From NCBI GenBank assembly GCA_902788275.1, contig CADAJV010000018.1:1639-39186 (forward strand): a stretch of 37,548 nt of DNA. Direction: 5' to 3'. The DNA is from an uncultured Bacteroidales bacterium. GTDB taxonomy: Bacteria; Bacteroidota; Bacteroidia; Bacteroidales; Bacteroidaceae. Each line of letters begins with the position of its first letter. The first letter of the stretch is position 1. This document shows positions 5,328 to 13,468 of this stretch, piece by piece. The position numbers and the translations under genes were made by a program. The notes beneath the pieces are model-generated. The model was not told where the DNA came from and did not search any database. It worked only from the letters and a program-made list of their open reading frames with translations.

Positions 5328-6675
5328 AGAACGGCTGTTTGCCCATTTTGCGCATGGCATTGATGTTGCGCATTTTGCTGCCGAAGCCGGGGGCGCTGAC
5401 CATGCGCATCATCTTGCGGGTCTGGTCAAACTGTTTGAGCATCTTGTTGACATCCTGGAGACTGTTGCCTGAGCCGCGGGCTATGCGGGCACGGCGGCTG
5501 GAGTCAATCTTGTCGGGGTTGGCGCGCTCAAAGGGTGTCATGGAGCCGATGATGGCCTCTATCTGCTTGAAGGCATCGTTGTCGATGTCAACGTCCTTGA
5601 GGGCTTTGCCCACGCCTGGTATCATGGCGGCCAGGTCCTTGATGTTGCCCATCTTCTTGATCTGGCGGATCTGGGAAAGGAAGTCGTTGAAATCAAACTT
5701 GTTCTGTGCCAGCTTCTTGCTTATCTTGCGGGCCTCCTGCTCGTCATAGACCTGCTGTGCGCGCTCCACCAGTGAAACTACGTCGCCCATGCCGAGGATT
5801 CGGTTGGCCATTCGGTCGGGATGGAAGACGTCGAAGGCGTCCATCTTCTCGCCGGTACCTATAAATTTGATGGGCTTGCCTACCACGCTGCGTATGGACA
5901 CGGCAGCACCGCCGCGGGTATCGCCGTCGAGCTTGGTCATCACGATGCCGGTGTAGTCGAGGCGCTCGTTGAATTCTCGGGCGGTGTTGACGGCGTCCTG
6001 GCCGGTCATGGAGTCCACGACGAAGAGGGTCTCATCGGGGTTGACGGCTTGCTTGATGGCTGCTATCTCCTGCATCATCTGCTCGTCGATGGCCAGACGG
6101 CCGGCGGTATCGATGATGACGAGGTTGAGCTCCTCCTGCTTGGCCTTGCGGATGGCGTTGCGGGCTATCTCTACGGGATTCATATTGCCCTCCTCTGTAT
6201 ATACGGGCACGCCAATCTGCTCACCAACGACTTGCAGCTGATTTATGGCGGCAGGGCGATAGACGTCGCAGGCTACAAGGAGTGGCTTCTTGCCGAACTT
6301 AGACTTCTGCCAGTTGGCCAGCTTGCCGGAGAAGGTGGTCTTGCCGGAGCCTTGGAGTCCCGACATCAGTATGATGCTGGGACGGGAATTGAGTTGCAGC
6401 TCTGCCGTCTGGCTGCCCATAAGGGTGATGAGCTCATCGTGAACTATCTTGATGAGCAGTTCGCCTGGCTTGACGGATGTGAGTACGTTCTGACCCAGTG
6501 CCTTCTGCTTGACTTCATCGGTGAATTGCTTGGCCACCTTATAGTTTACGTCGGCGTCAGAGAGGGCCTTGCGTATCTCCTTTACGGTTTCGGCTACATT
6601 GATCTCGGTTATGCGCCCCTGACCTTTGAGGACTTTGAATGAGCGTTCGAGTTTTTCGCTTAGGTTTTCAAACAT
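5326..6675 (-). CDS. ffh: Signal recognition particle GTPase Ffh (SRP54)
   Basis: Full-length, 449 residues. It binds signal sequences of nascent membrane and exported proteins on the ribosome, with SRP RNA, and hands them to FtsY. The N domain (1-90) is followed by the G domain: P-loop GLQGSGKT at 106-113, DTAGRLAID, and TKLDGDTRGGAA. The C-terminal M domain contains KKMGNIKDLAAMIPG and the RNA-binding IARGSGNSLQDVNKML helix-turn-helix, and is rich in methionine toward the end, as expected. The ATG at 6675 follows a roughly 215-nt leader with long-range base pairing (see the structured RNA entry). Confidence 0.98.
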   Translation of the reverse strand: MFENLSEKLERSFKVLKGQGRITEINVAETVKEIRKALSDADVNYKVAKQFTDEVKQKALGQNVLTSVKPGELLIKIVHDELITLMGSQTAELQLNSRPSIILMSGLQGSGKTTFSGKLANWQKSKFGKKPLLVACDVYRPAAINQLQVVGEQIGVPVYTEEGNMNPVEIARNAIRKAKQEELNLVIIDTAGRLAIDEQMMQEIAAIKQAVNPDETLFVVDSMTGQDAVNTAREFNERLDYTGIVMTKLDGDTRGGAAVSIRSVVGKPIKFIGTGEKMDAFDVFHPDRMANRILGMGDVVSLVERAQQVYDEQEARKISKKLAQNKFDFNDFLSQIRQIKKMGNIKDLAAMIPGVGKALKDVDIDNDAFKQIEAIIGSMTPFERANPDKIDSSRRARIARGSGNSLQDVNKMLKQFDQTRKMMRMVSAPGFGSKMRNINAMRKMGKQPF

Positions 6676-6687
6676 ATTACGGGATGA

Positions 6688-6884
6688 TATTTGTGGGTTC
6701 TAAAAATTAGTTTCTTGTTGTCGGCAGGTTTTTTCTCTACTTCGATGCTTTGTGCTGTTTTTTCGGATGCATCGCACTTTTGGTCTTGAACCATGGCTCG
6801 CTATTGCTTTGGCACCCAAAAGAGTGAATCCTCTCGAGAACAAGCTACAAATCATCTGAAGCTATATTCTAGAACCCACCTATT
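6688..6884 (-). ncRNA. Candidate structured RNA: ffh leader or 6S-like small RNA
   Basis: GTGGGTTCTA (minus strand, from 6879) pairs exactly with TAGAACCCAC (ending at 6693), enclosing 167 nt. The helix extends inward by GAA/TTT and TAG/CTA across a 2x2 loop, a second helix CTTGTT/AACAAG can form inside, and hairpins CACTC-TTTT-GGGTG and CGATGC/GCATCG follow. A -7-like TACCTTTG lies just upstream. Size and the long closing stem resemble 6S RNA (the Bacteroidales-1 type), but no covariation can be tested here and the 3' side runs straight into the ffh start without a terminator, so a cis-acting ffh leader is equally likely. Bases 6905-7256, to the next gene, hold no feature I can support. Confidence 0.35.
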
Positions 6885-6896
6885 ATTTTTGCGCGG

Positions 6897-6904
6897 CAAA
6901 GGTA
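6897..6904 (-). promoter_or_regulatory. -7 element upstream of the ffh leader
   Basis: TACCTTTG on the minus strand matches the -7 consensus exactly. I do not find a convincing -33 TTTG at 19-21 nt, so the assignment rests on one element and on its position before ffh. Confidence 0.4.
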
Positions 6905-7256
6905 ATAAAAAAATGGGAGTTAGGTGTTATGAGTCAGGAGTTTTTTGGATTCACATGGCATGGTGCTGTGTCGCCTGTGTCAGTGGGAGATGTGGTGTTG
7001 TGACTATCCGTGCTGCAGTGGAAAGTGGTGATGGTTTGCGGAAATTGATGTTTTATATGCGAAAAGTCATTGCTGGTTGTGGTATATGTCTGCGGGATTT
7101 CGTAATTTCGCTGGCAATTGGCCCCAATAAATGTGACGAATAGATGAATTTTGCCTCTATTCGGTTGAGCCACAGAGAGTTTAATGTTTTTTGTGGTTTG
7201 TAAACAATAAATAACAAATTGGTCAGTTATATATATAAGTAAAGCGCGAGAAAAGA

Positions 7257-8426
7257 ATGATGAGTGTGCTGAACATTATAGTGCCAGTGATTATCAGTGC
7301 AGCGTTGACGGCATTGATGGTTCCTCTCATTATTCGTCTTTCATATAGGAAGAAGCTGTGTGACACTATTGACGAGCGCACTGTCCACTCTGGTATTATA
7401 CCAAGGCTTGGTGGCGGTGCCTTTATTTTGTCTGTAGTCGTGGCTGTGGCTATTGCCGTGCTGATGTTTGATGGCGACGAGGCTGCATGCAGGCTCACCC
7501 CCAAGAGCAACTGGGTGCAGTATGGGGCCTTGATTGGATCAGCCATGATAATATTTGTGGCGGGGCTATGGGATGATATCCGTAGGCTGAACTACAAGAT
7601 GAAGTTTCTCTGTCAGTTGGTCAGTGCTGTGCTGGTTGTGCTGGTGGGGGGATTTTGGATAAGTGATTTCCATGGTTTGCTCGGCATATGGAGTTTGCCC
7701 CCTGTTGTGGGCAAGGGCTTTACTGTGCTGCTGATAATGTATGTGATCAATGCCTTTAACCTGATAGACGGCATTGACGGTCTGGCATCGTCGCTGGGCT
7801 TTGTGGCCTCGCTGGTGATAGGTGTGATATTGCTGCTGTCGGGTCAGGAGTTGATGGCTGTGCTGTCGTTTGCACTGGCTGCATCGCTGGCTGTGTTTTT
7901 CTGCTTCAACAAGTTTGGCAGCATTGGCAACCGCACAAAGATTTTTATGGGAGATGGCGGCAGTCAGACCATGGGGCTGATTGTTGCCTTTCTTGTCGTT
8001 TTTATGTCGTCGGGTGAGCCTCACTATGTCAGTGATAATCCTGCCGTGCAGTCTCCGGTTGTGCCGTTCTGTCTGATTATCATTCCTTGCTTTGATGCTG
8101 TTAGGGTAATGGTGGGCAGGATGCTGAGGGGCAACAATCCCTTTCTGCCCGACAAGACGCATATCCACCATGAGTTCCTGCGTATAGGATTCAGTGCTTC
8201 ACGCACCCTGGTTGTGCTGCTGCTGCTTGATGTATGCCTGATTGTGGTAAACATTGTGCTTGCACTAGCCGATATAAATTTCGACGCGAACATAAATGCA
8301 GACTCTAAGCTGGAGACCTGTGTGAGGATAAATATTATACTGGTCCTTGACATACTGATATGGTTGTGCATCAACAGATGGCTCAATCACAGAATCAGCG
8401 TGGTGGAGGGCAAGGATAATCGGTAA
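7257..8426 (+). CDS. WecA/MraY-like undecaprenyl-phosphate sugar-1-phosphate transferase
   Basis: A 389-residue polytopic inner-membrane protein of the glycosyltransferase-4 (polyprenyl-phosphate HexNAc-1-P transferase) family, which loads the first sugar phosphate on undecaprenyl phosphate for surface polysaccharide synthesis. All catalytic motifs are intact: D106-D107 in AGLWDDIRRL, NAFNLIDGIDGL with D171 and D174, MGDGGS with D233, and the HIHH motif at 302-305. About ten membrane segments can be seen. The start may be either of two adjacent ATGs (7257 or 7260). It heads a three-gene cluster with a glycosyltransferase (15-nt gap) and a second, degenerate copy of itself fused to another initiating transferase. 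The sugar specificity cannot be read from sequence. Confidence 0.9.
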   Translation: MMSVLNIIVPVIISAALTALMVPLIIRLSYRKKLCDTIDERTVHSGIIPRLGGGAFILSVVVAVAIAVLMFDGDEAACRLTPKSNWVQYGALIGSAMIIFVAGLWDDIRRLNYKMKFLCQLVSAVLVVLVGGFWISDFHGLLGIWSLPPVVGKGFTVLLIMYVINAFNLIDGIDGLASSLGFVASLVIGVILLLSGQELMAVLSFALAASLAVFFCFNKFGSIGNRTKIFMGDGGSQTMGLIVAFLVVFMSSGEPHYVSDNPAVQSPVVPFCLIIIPCFDAVRVMVGRMLRGNNPFLPDKTHIHHEFLRIGFSASRTLVVLLLLDVCLIVVNIVLALADINFDANINADSKLETCVRINIILVLDILIWLCINRWLNHRISVVEGKDNR

Positions 8427-8441
8427 ACAATAGGAAACAAG

Positions 8442-9236
8442 ATGAAAATCTCAATCATAACGACCACGTTTAACAGCAGTGCCACGGTGGCAGAGACGTT
8501 TGAAAGCGTATTGTCGCAGACACACAAGGATATTGAATATATCGTTGTGGATGGCGCGAGCAAGGATAACACCCTGGATATTATAAAGCAGTATGAACCG
8601 CTCTTTGGCGGTAAGATGCGCTGGATTTCGGAGAAAGACAACGGGGTGTACGATGCCATGAACAAGGGCCTGGCTATGGTGACCGGTGATGTGGTGGGAT
8701 TTCTCAACTCAGACGACTTCTATTATGACGAGCATGTGCTGGGGGATATCAACCGTGAAATGGAAGGGCAACCGCTGGACTGTGTCTATGGTGACCTGAA
8801 ATTTGTGAAGGCTGACGATCCTACACGTGTTGTACGTATCTGGCGTGGTTCGCAGTACAGGATGGGCGGGTTTAAGCGCGGATGGCATCCCGCACACCCG
8901 ACGTTCTATGCCCGCCGTGAGTGCTATGAGCGCCTGGGAGTGTTTAACACCAGTTTCCCTGTGTCGGCAGACTATGACCTAATGCTTCGCTTTGTGGAGG
9001 TAGGTAAACTGCGCAATCGCTATATACACCGTTATTTCGTGAGGATGCGCGTTGGCGGGGAGAGTACCGGCAGCCTGCGTAATATCATACGTGGCAATCT
9101 TGCCATTATGCGAGCTTTGCGCGAGAACGGCTATCATAAGTCACCGCTCATTGTGATGCGGCGCATGATGCACAAGATAAAGGATGCCATGCAGGGCCGC
9201 CTGCTGCAGGCCCACATAATAAAGGCAGAAAAATAA
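8442..9236 (+). CDS. Family 2 glycosyltransferase (GT-A fold)
   Basis: 264 residues with the GT2 layout: MKISIITTTFNSSATVAETF, then SVLSQTHKDIEYIVVDGASKD in two blocks, EKDNGVYDAMNKGL, and the metal-binding SDD of FLNSDDF at about 86-90. It has no membrane segment and would act on the cytoplasmic face, adding a sugar to the lipid-linked acceptor made by the neighbouring transferase. The closest general type is the WcaA/colanic-acid-like group. It lies tightly between the two WecA-like genes, so all three probably form one operon. Confidence 0.9.
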   Translation: MKISIITTTFNSSATVAETFESVLSQTHKDIEYIVVDGASKDNTLDIIKQYEPLFGGKMRWISEKDNGVYDAMNKGLAMVTGDVVGFLNSDDFYYDEHVLGDINREMEGQPLDCVYGDLKFVKADDPTRVVRIWRGSQYRMGGFKRGWHPAHPTFYARRECYERLGVFNTSFPVSADYDLMLRFVEVGKLRNRYIHRYFVRMRVGGESTGSLRNIIRGNLAIMRALRENGYHKSPLIVMRRMMHKIKDAMQGRLLQAHIIKAEK

Positions 9237-9262
9237 GTAACAAGGCTATCAGGCAATCATAT

Positions 9263-11098
9263 ATGATTTTTTCTATTCTACTCAAAATAACGCCCCTGTT
9301 TATCTCATTGTTGTTGGGATTGCTTATCATTCCCAATCTTCGGTTGATGGCATCAAAGAAAAAGAATTTCTTGCCAGAAAGCGATGACAGGATAAAGAAT
9401 GGCGTGATGATAGGAGGAATATCTTTCTTCCCCATTATCCTGATAGCCTTATGTATCAGCATCTCGCTCCCTTATTTGCTGCAGATAGATGATCTGCGTG
9501 CCGTGGTGGAGCCTGCAGCAATGCGAATCATGCAGCTGGTAGTGGGATGTATGGTTCTTTTTATCACGGGACTGAAGGACGACCTTAACGGTACTGGCGG
9601 TTTCGTGAAAATGGGAGCATTGCTTATAGCCGCTTCCATGTTTCCTGCCACGGGTCTATGGATAGACAATCTGCATGGCCTCTTTGGCATTGAGGGACTG
9701 TCGCCGTATGTCGGCATTCCGCTGACGGTGTTGCTGGTTTGCTACATCACTGAGGCTTTCAGCCTGTTGGACGGCATTGACGGCCTGAGCAGTGGGGTGG
9801 GATCTATCATCATTTTCACATTCCTGCTGTTCAGTATATGGTATGATTCCACGCTTATCAGTTTTGTGGCAGCCGCTGCGCTGGGTGTGGCAATACCCCT
9901 CTGCTTCAGGTCTTTCCTGTCTAACAGGTGGGGCAATACCATTATGGGCAACAGTGGTGCCTATGTGCTGGGCTACATTGTCAGCTACCTCAGCATCGGG
10001 CTGAGCCATAGCGAGCGCATGCCGGACGGTATGCTGATGATTTGCCTCGGTGCCCTGTTTGTGCCGATGCTGGACATTATCCGAGTGGTTAACAGCCGAG
10101 TAAGGGACAACCGCACGCTAGACAGGCCCGACCGCAACCAGTTTAACCACAAGTTGCTCCGCACCGGAATACCGCGTAGGCTGATTCCCGTCACGATAGC
10201 AGGCTTGATAGGCGTCTTTGTGGTAATGAACACCAGCGGTGTTCTCTTCAGCTGTAACCCCACCATCATGGTGCTGCTGGATATAGTGCTGTGGGTGGCC
10301 ATTCATCTTACTCTTAACTATTTCATCCACGAGCATCAAAGGAAGGGATTCTATAAGGAATGGGAGAAAGCCTATGGCGAGGATTCATGGTATGCCAACA
10401 TACCCCATGAGACCCTGAAGCGCAAGGCGCAGACCTATGGTGATATGAATCTCAGCCAGAATCATGTGGTGGAGGATGTTGCTTTTATCTCAGACGGCAT
10501 GAATGGTTTTGAGCGACAGATAAAGCGTGCAGCGGACATGATATTGTCGTTGCTTTGCCTTATCATCTTTTCGCCGCTGATGCTGCTTAGCTACATACTG
10601 ATAAAGTGTGACGACGGTGGTCCTGCCATCTACAAGCAGCAAAGGGTGGGTCGTTATGGTCATCCTTTCTATATCTATAAATTCAGGTCTATGCGGTTGG
10701 ACGCAGAGGAGTCGGGCCCAAGCCTCAGTCATGCCAACGGCGACAATGATCCGCGACTGACAAAGGTCGGCAAGTTCCTCAGAGCGCACCACCTGGACGA
10801 GCTGCCCCAGTTGTGGAACGTGTTTGTGGGCGACATTGCTTTTGTGGGTTATCGCCCGGAGCGTCAGTTCTATATTGACCAGATAATGAAGGAAGACCCG
10901 CGATATGCTTTCCTTTATCAGATTCGCCCTGGTGTTACATCCTACGCAACACTCTACAACGGTTATACTGACACCATGGAGAAGATGTTGCGCCGACTGG
11001 AGCTGGATCTCTATTATTTGAAGCGCCGCTCCTTGTGGTTTGATGTAAAAATACTGGGACTGACATTTCTCAGCATAATATCAGGAAAAAAATTCTAA
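9263..11098 (+). CDS. Fusion: degenerate WecA-like domain + bacterial sugar transferase (phosphoglycosyl transferase)
   Basis: One 611-residue frame holds two initiating-transferase folds. Residues 1-350 are a polytopic WecA-like domain: D106-D107 and LLDGIDGL (D170, D173) remain, but the family's NAFNLIDG has become EAFSLLDG, MGDGGS has become MGNSGA (Asp lost, N230), and HIHH has become QFNH (293-296). Residues 411-611 are a PF02397-type monotopic phosphoglycosyl transferase with a single hydrophobic helix (about 426-448), YKFRSMRLDAE, the catalytic D512-E513 in LDELPQLWNV, and RPER. The second domain looks active, the first probably not. I infer that the first serves as a membrane scaffold or lipid-binding partner. 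A gene-model error is unlikely because the frame is continuous through the linker. Confidence 0.88.
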   Translation: MIFSILLKITPLFISLLLGLLIIPNLRLMASKKKNFLPESDDRIKNGVMIGGISFFPIILIALCISISLPYLLQIDDLRAVVEPAAMRIMQLVVGCMVLFITGLKDDLNGTGGFVKMGALLIAASMFPATGLWIDNLHGLFGIEGLSPYVGIPLTVLLVCYITEAFSLLDGIDGLSSGVGSIIIFTFLLFSIWYDSTLISFVAAAALGVAIPLCFRSFLSNRWGNTIMGNSGAYVLGYIVSYLSIGLSHSERMPDGMLMICLGALFVPMLDIIRVVNSRVRDNRTLDRPDRNQFNHKLLRTGIPRRLIPVTIAGLIGVFVVMNTSGVLFSCNPTIMVLLDIVLWVAIHLTLNYFIHEHQRKGFYKEWEKAYGEDSWYANIPHETLKRKAQTYGDMNLSQNHVVEDVAFISDGMNGFERQIKRAADMILSLLCLIIFSPLMLLSYILIKCDDGGPAIYKQQRVGRYGHPFYIYKFRSMRLDAEESGPSLSHANGDNDPRLTKVGKFLRAHHLDELPQLWNVFVGDIAFVGYRPERQFYIDQIMKEDPRYAFLYQIRPGVTSYATLYNGYTDTMEKMLRRLELDLYYLKRRSLWFDVKILGLTFLSIISGKKF

Positions 11099-11170
11099 TT
11101 TTTTTGATTAAGCAGAAGCAGAGAAAAATCCAATGATGAAATTAAATTAACCCTTTATTAAATATGTATT

Positions 11171-12466
11171 ATGGCAACTAACAACAATGCTATTTACGAC
11201 GCCCAGATATTGGGTAAGCCCCGCATGGCTCTGCTAGGACTTCAGCACATGTTTGCCATGTTCGGTGCCACTGTTCTCGTTCCCCTGATTACAGGGCTTA
11301 ACGTATCAACCACCCTGCTCTTTGCTGGTGTCGGTACGCTTATCTTCCATTTTATTTCTAAGTGGAAGGTTCCTGCATTCCTTGGCTCTTCGTTTGCCTT
11401 TCTTGGTGGATATGCTGCTGTTACCCAGATGGGTATGGATGACTACGGACTCAGCAAGACACTTGCCCTTGACTATGCTGGCATAGGCATTTGTGCTGCT
11501 GCCGTTATCTATTTTGTGGTGGCTGCCTTCATTAAGGCTTTCGGCCTCAAGAAGGTCATCCGCTTCTTCCCGCCCGTAGTGGTTGGCCCGATGATTATAG
11601 CTATCGGTCTCTGCCTCTCAGGTTCTGCAATCAGCAACTGCGCCACCAACTGGGGCATTGCTGCGTCGGCAGTGGTCGTAGTAATTATCGCAACCATCTG
11701 GGGGCGCGGCCTTATTAAGATTATCCCCATCCTGTTGGGTGTAATAGTTTCTTACGTGGTAGCAACCTGCATGGGTGAGGTTGACTTCAGCCAGCTTGAT
11801 AGCGCTGCTTGGGTAGGCCTGCCTATAGCCCGCGAGAGCACTGTGCTTGCCGTGTTTGATAATCCCGACTACACTCTCATTATCTCAAGCATCGTAGCCA
11901 TCATGCCTCTGGCAATAGCCACTGTGATGGAGCATATCGGCGATATCAGCGCCATCTCCTCCACCGTCAACAGGGACTACCTTGCCGATCCGGGCCTTCA
12001 CCGCACCCTTACCGGTGATGGTATAGCCACCTTTGTGGCAGCCCTCTTCGGTGCACCTGCCAACACTACATACGGCGAGAATACTGGTGTGCTGAACATC
12101 ACTCGTGTCTTCGACCCGCGCGTTATTCGTCTGGCAGCAATGTTTGCCATCGTGCTGGCCTTCTGTCCCAAGTTTGCTATGCTCATCCAGCTTATGCCCG
12201 CTGCAACTATCGGTGGTATCTCGCTGATTCTCTACGGAATGATTGCCGCTGTGGGTGTACGTAACATGGTGGAGAGCAAGGTTGACCTCACCAAGTCGCG
12301 CAACCTTATCGTGGCAGCCCTCGTCCTGGTAATCTCCATTGGCGTTACCTATGGCACTAAGGATGGCATAGCTATAGGCCCCATCCATCTCTCTGGCCTT
12401 GCCATAGCAGCCTTGGTTGGCGTAATCCTTAATGCTATCTTCCCCCGCGAAAAGGAGGCGAAGTAA
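11171..12466 (+). CDS. uraA: Uracil permease, NCS2 family
   Basis: 431 residues, polytopic, nucleobase:cation symporter-2 family. The N-terminal QHMFAMFGATVLVPLITG signature, the short hydrophobic repeats of the 7+7 inverted fold, and the two substrate-binding glutamates are visible: E254 in TVMEHIGDISAIS and E303 in TTYGENTGV. It imports uracil with protons. The upp gene starts 26 nt downstream, which makes uracil rather than xanthine the likely substrate: uptake followed by direct conversion to UMP. The leader before it is AT-rich without a convincing promoter. Confidence 0.92.
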   Translation: MATNNNAIYDAQILGKPRMALLGLQHMFAMFGATVLVPLITGLNVSTTLLFAGVGTLIFHFISKWKVPAFLGSSFAFLGGYAAVTQMGMDDYGLSKTLALDYAGIGICAAAVIYFVVAAFIKAFGLKKVIRFFPPVVVGPMIIAIGLCLSGSAISNCATNWGIAASAVVVVIIATIWGRGLIKIIPILLGVIVSYVVATCMGEVDFSQLDSAAWVGLPIARESTVLAVFDNPDYTLIISSIVAIMPLAIATVMEHIGDISAISSTVNRDYLADPGLHRTLTGDGIATFVAALFGAPANTTYGENTGVLNITRVFDPRVIRLAAMFAIVLAFCPKFAMLIQLMPAATIGGISLILYGMIAAVGVRNMVESKVDLTKSRNLIVAALVLVISIGVTYGTKDGIAIGPIHLSGLAIAALVGVILNAIFPREKEAK

Positions 12467-12492
12467 ACGGTAGGATTCATAACTTCTAAACC

Positions 12493-13152
12493 ATGAAAGT
12501 ATTTGATCTCGGAGCATGCAACACAGTGCTCAACCAGTATGTAGCCGAATTGCGCGATGTTAACGTGCAGACAGACCGTATGCGTTTTCGTCGCAATGTG
12601 CAGCGCATAGGTCATGTTATGGCTTATGAGATAAGCAAGACGCTTGTCTATAAGCCTGTGGAGGTGCAGACTCCCCTGGCTACTGCCACGGCCTCCATAC
12701 CCACCGACGATATCGTGATAGGCACCGTCCTGCGTGCAGGACTGCCTTTCCATCAGGGATTCCTTGATATCTTCGACAAGGCCGGCAACGCCTTCCTGTC
12801 GGCCTATCGATACTACACCGATCGCGAGTGCCGTAATATTGATGTGCATATAGAGTATATTGCCTCTCCTAACCTTAATGATTGCACATTTATCATCGTT
12901 GATCCTATGCTTGCTACCGGCGAGAGTCTGGAGCTTGCCTATAAGGCATTCCTCAGCAAGGGTAAGCCAAAGAGAATCATCCTGGCCAGCGTGATAGCTG
13001 CTAAGGAGGGTATTGAGCACCTACAAAAGACATTCCCCTCGGATGACGTAGAGCTCTATTGCGCAGCCATTGACCCAGAACTCAACGAGCATCGCTATAT
13101 CGTGCCAGGTCTTGGCGATGCAGGCGACCTTATGTATGGCGACAAGATGTAA
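12493..13152 (+). CDS. upp: Uracil phosphoribosyltransferase
   Basis: 219 residues. The enzyme makes UMP from uracil and PRPP in the cytosol. The PRPP-binding loop is clear (DPMLATGES, 137-145), as are the VLRAGLPF segment at 79-86 and the C-terminal uracil-binding region ending YIVPGLGDAGDLMYGDKM. Length fits the Bacteroidota form. It is coupled to uraA upstream and closed by a strong intrinsic terminator, so uraA-upp is a two-gene salvage operon. Confidence 0.96.
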   Translation: MKVFDLGACNTVLNQYVAELRDVNVQTDRMRFRRNVQRIGHVMAYEISKTLVYKPVEVQTPLATATASIPTDDIVIGTVLRAGLPFHQGFLDIFDKAGNAFLSAYRYYTDRECRNIDVHIEYIASPNLNDCTFIIVDPMLATGESLELAYKAFLSKGKPKRIILASVIAAKEGIEHLQKTFPSDDVELYCAAIDPELNEHRYIVPGLGDAGDLMYGDKM

Positions 13153-13175
13153 TTATTTCCAATAATGGTAATCCT

Positions 13176-13212
13176 GAAAAAGCGGGCGGACGTGTAATCC
13201 GTCCGCTTTTTT
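13176..13212 (+). terminator. Intrinsic terminator of uraA-upp
   Basis: AAAAGCGGGCGGA pairs with TCCGTCCGCTTTT (one G-U) across a 7-nt loop and runs into six Ts. The rest of the roughly 320-nt gap to the efflux operon holds an AT-rich stretch and the -7 element described separately. Confidence 0.9.
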
Positions 13213-13411
13213 ATGCTCTGGTGTATAAACAACTGTGACATACAGTCATGAGCCTCATTCTCCACTACGGTGACACCGTAAATGGCCTTTTCTGCAATGT
13301 TTGGTTTTATTATATTGTTATAAAATGTTAATCTCGCTTAAAAAATACATATTACAGCCAAATTGGTCAAAATCACCTACTTTTAGGTTTTTTTTCTACA
13401 AAAAATAGTGG

Positions 13412-13419
13412 TAATTTTG
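13412..13419 (+). promoter_or_regulatory. -7 element of the RND efflux operon
   Basis: TAATTTTG, an exact -7 match, 50 nt before the first start codon. The -33 position holds a T run rather than TTTG, so basal strength may be modest. I see no clear repressor gene or operator next to it. Confidence 0.55.
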
Positions 13420-13468
13420 CGCCCTGTGTTGAAATTGGAATTAATATAAAAAATAATCTATAACACCC

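Noticed and set aside
6793-7143. A 116-codon plus-strand frame between ffh and the WecA-like gene
   Set aside because: It starts inside the proposed structured leader of ffh, is Cys/Trp-rich without a pattern, and has no ribosome binding site.
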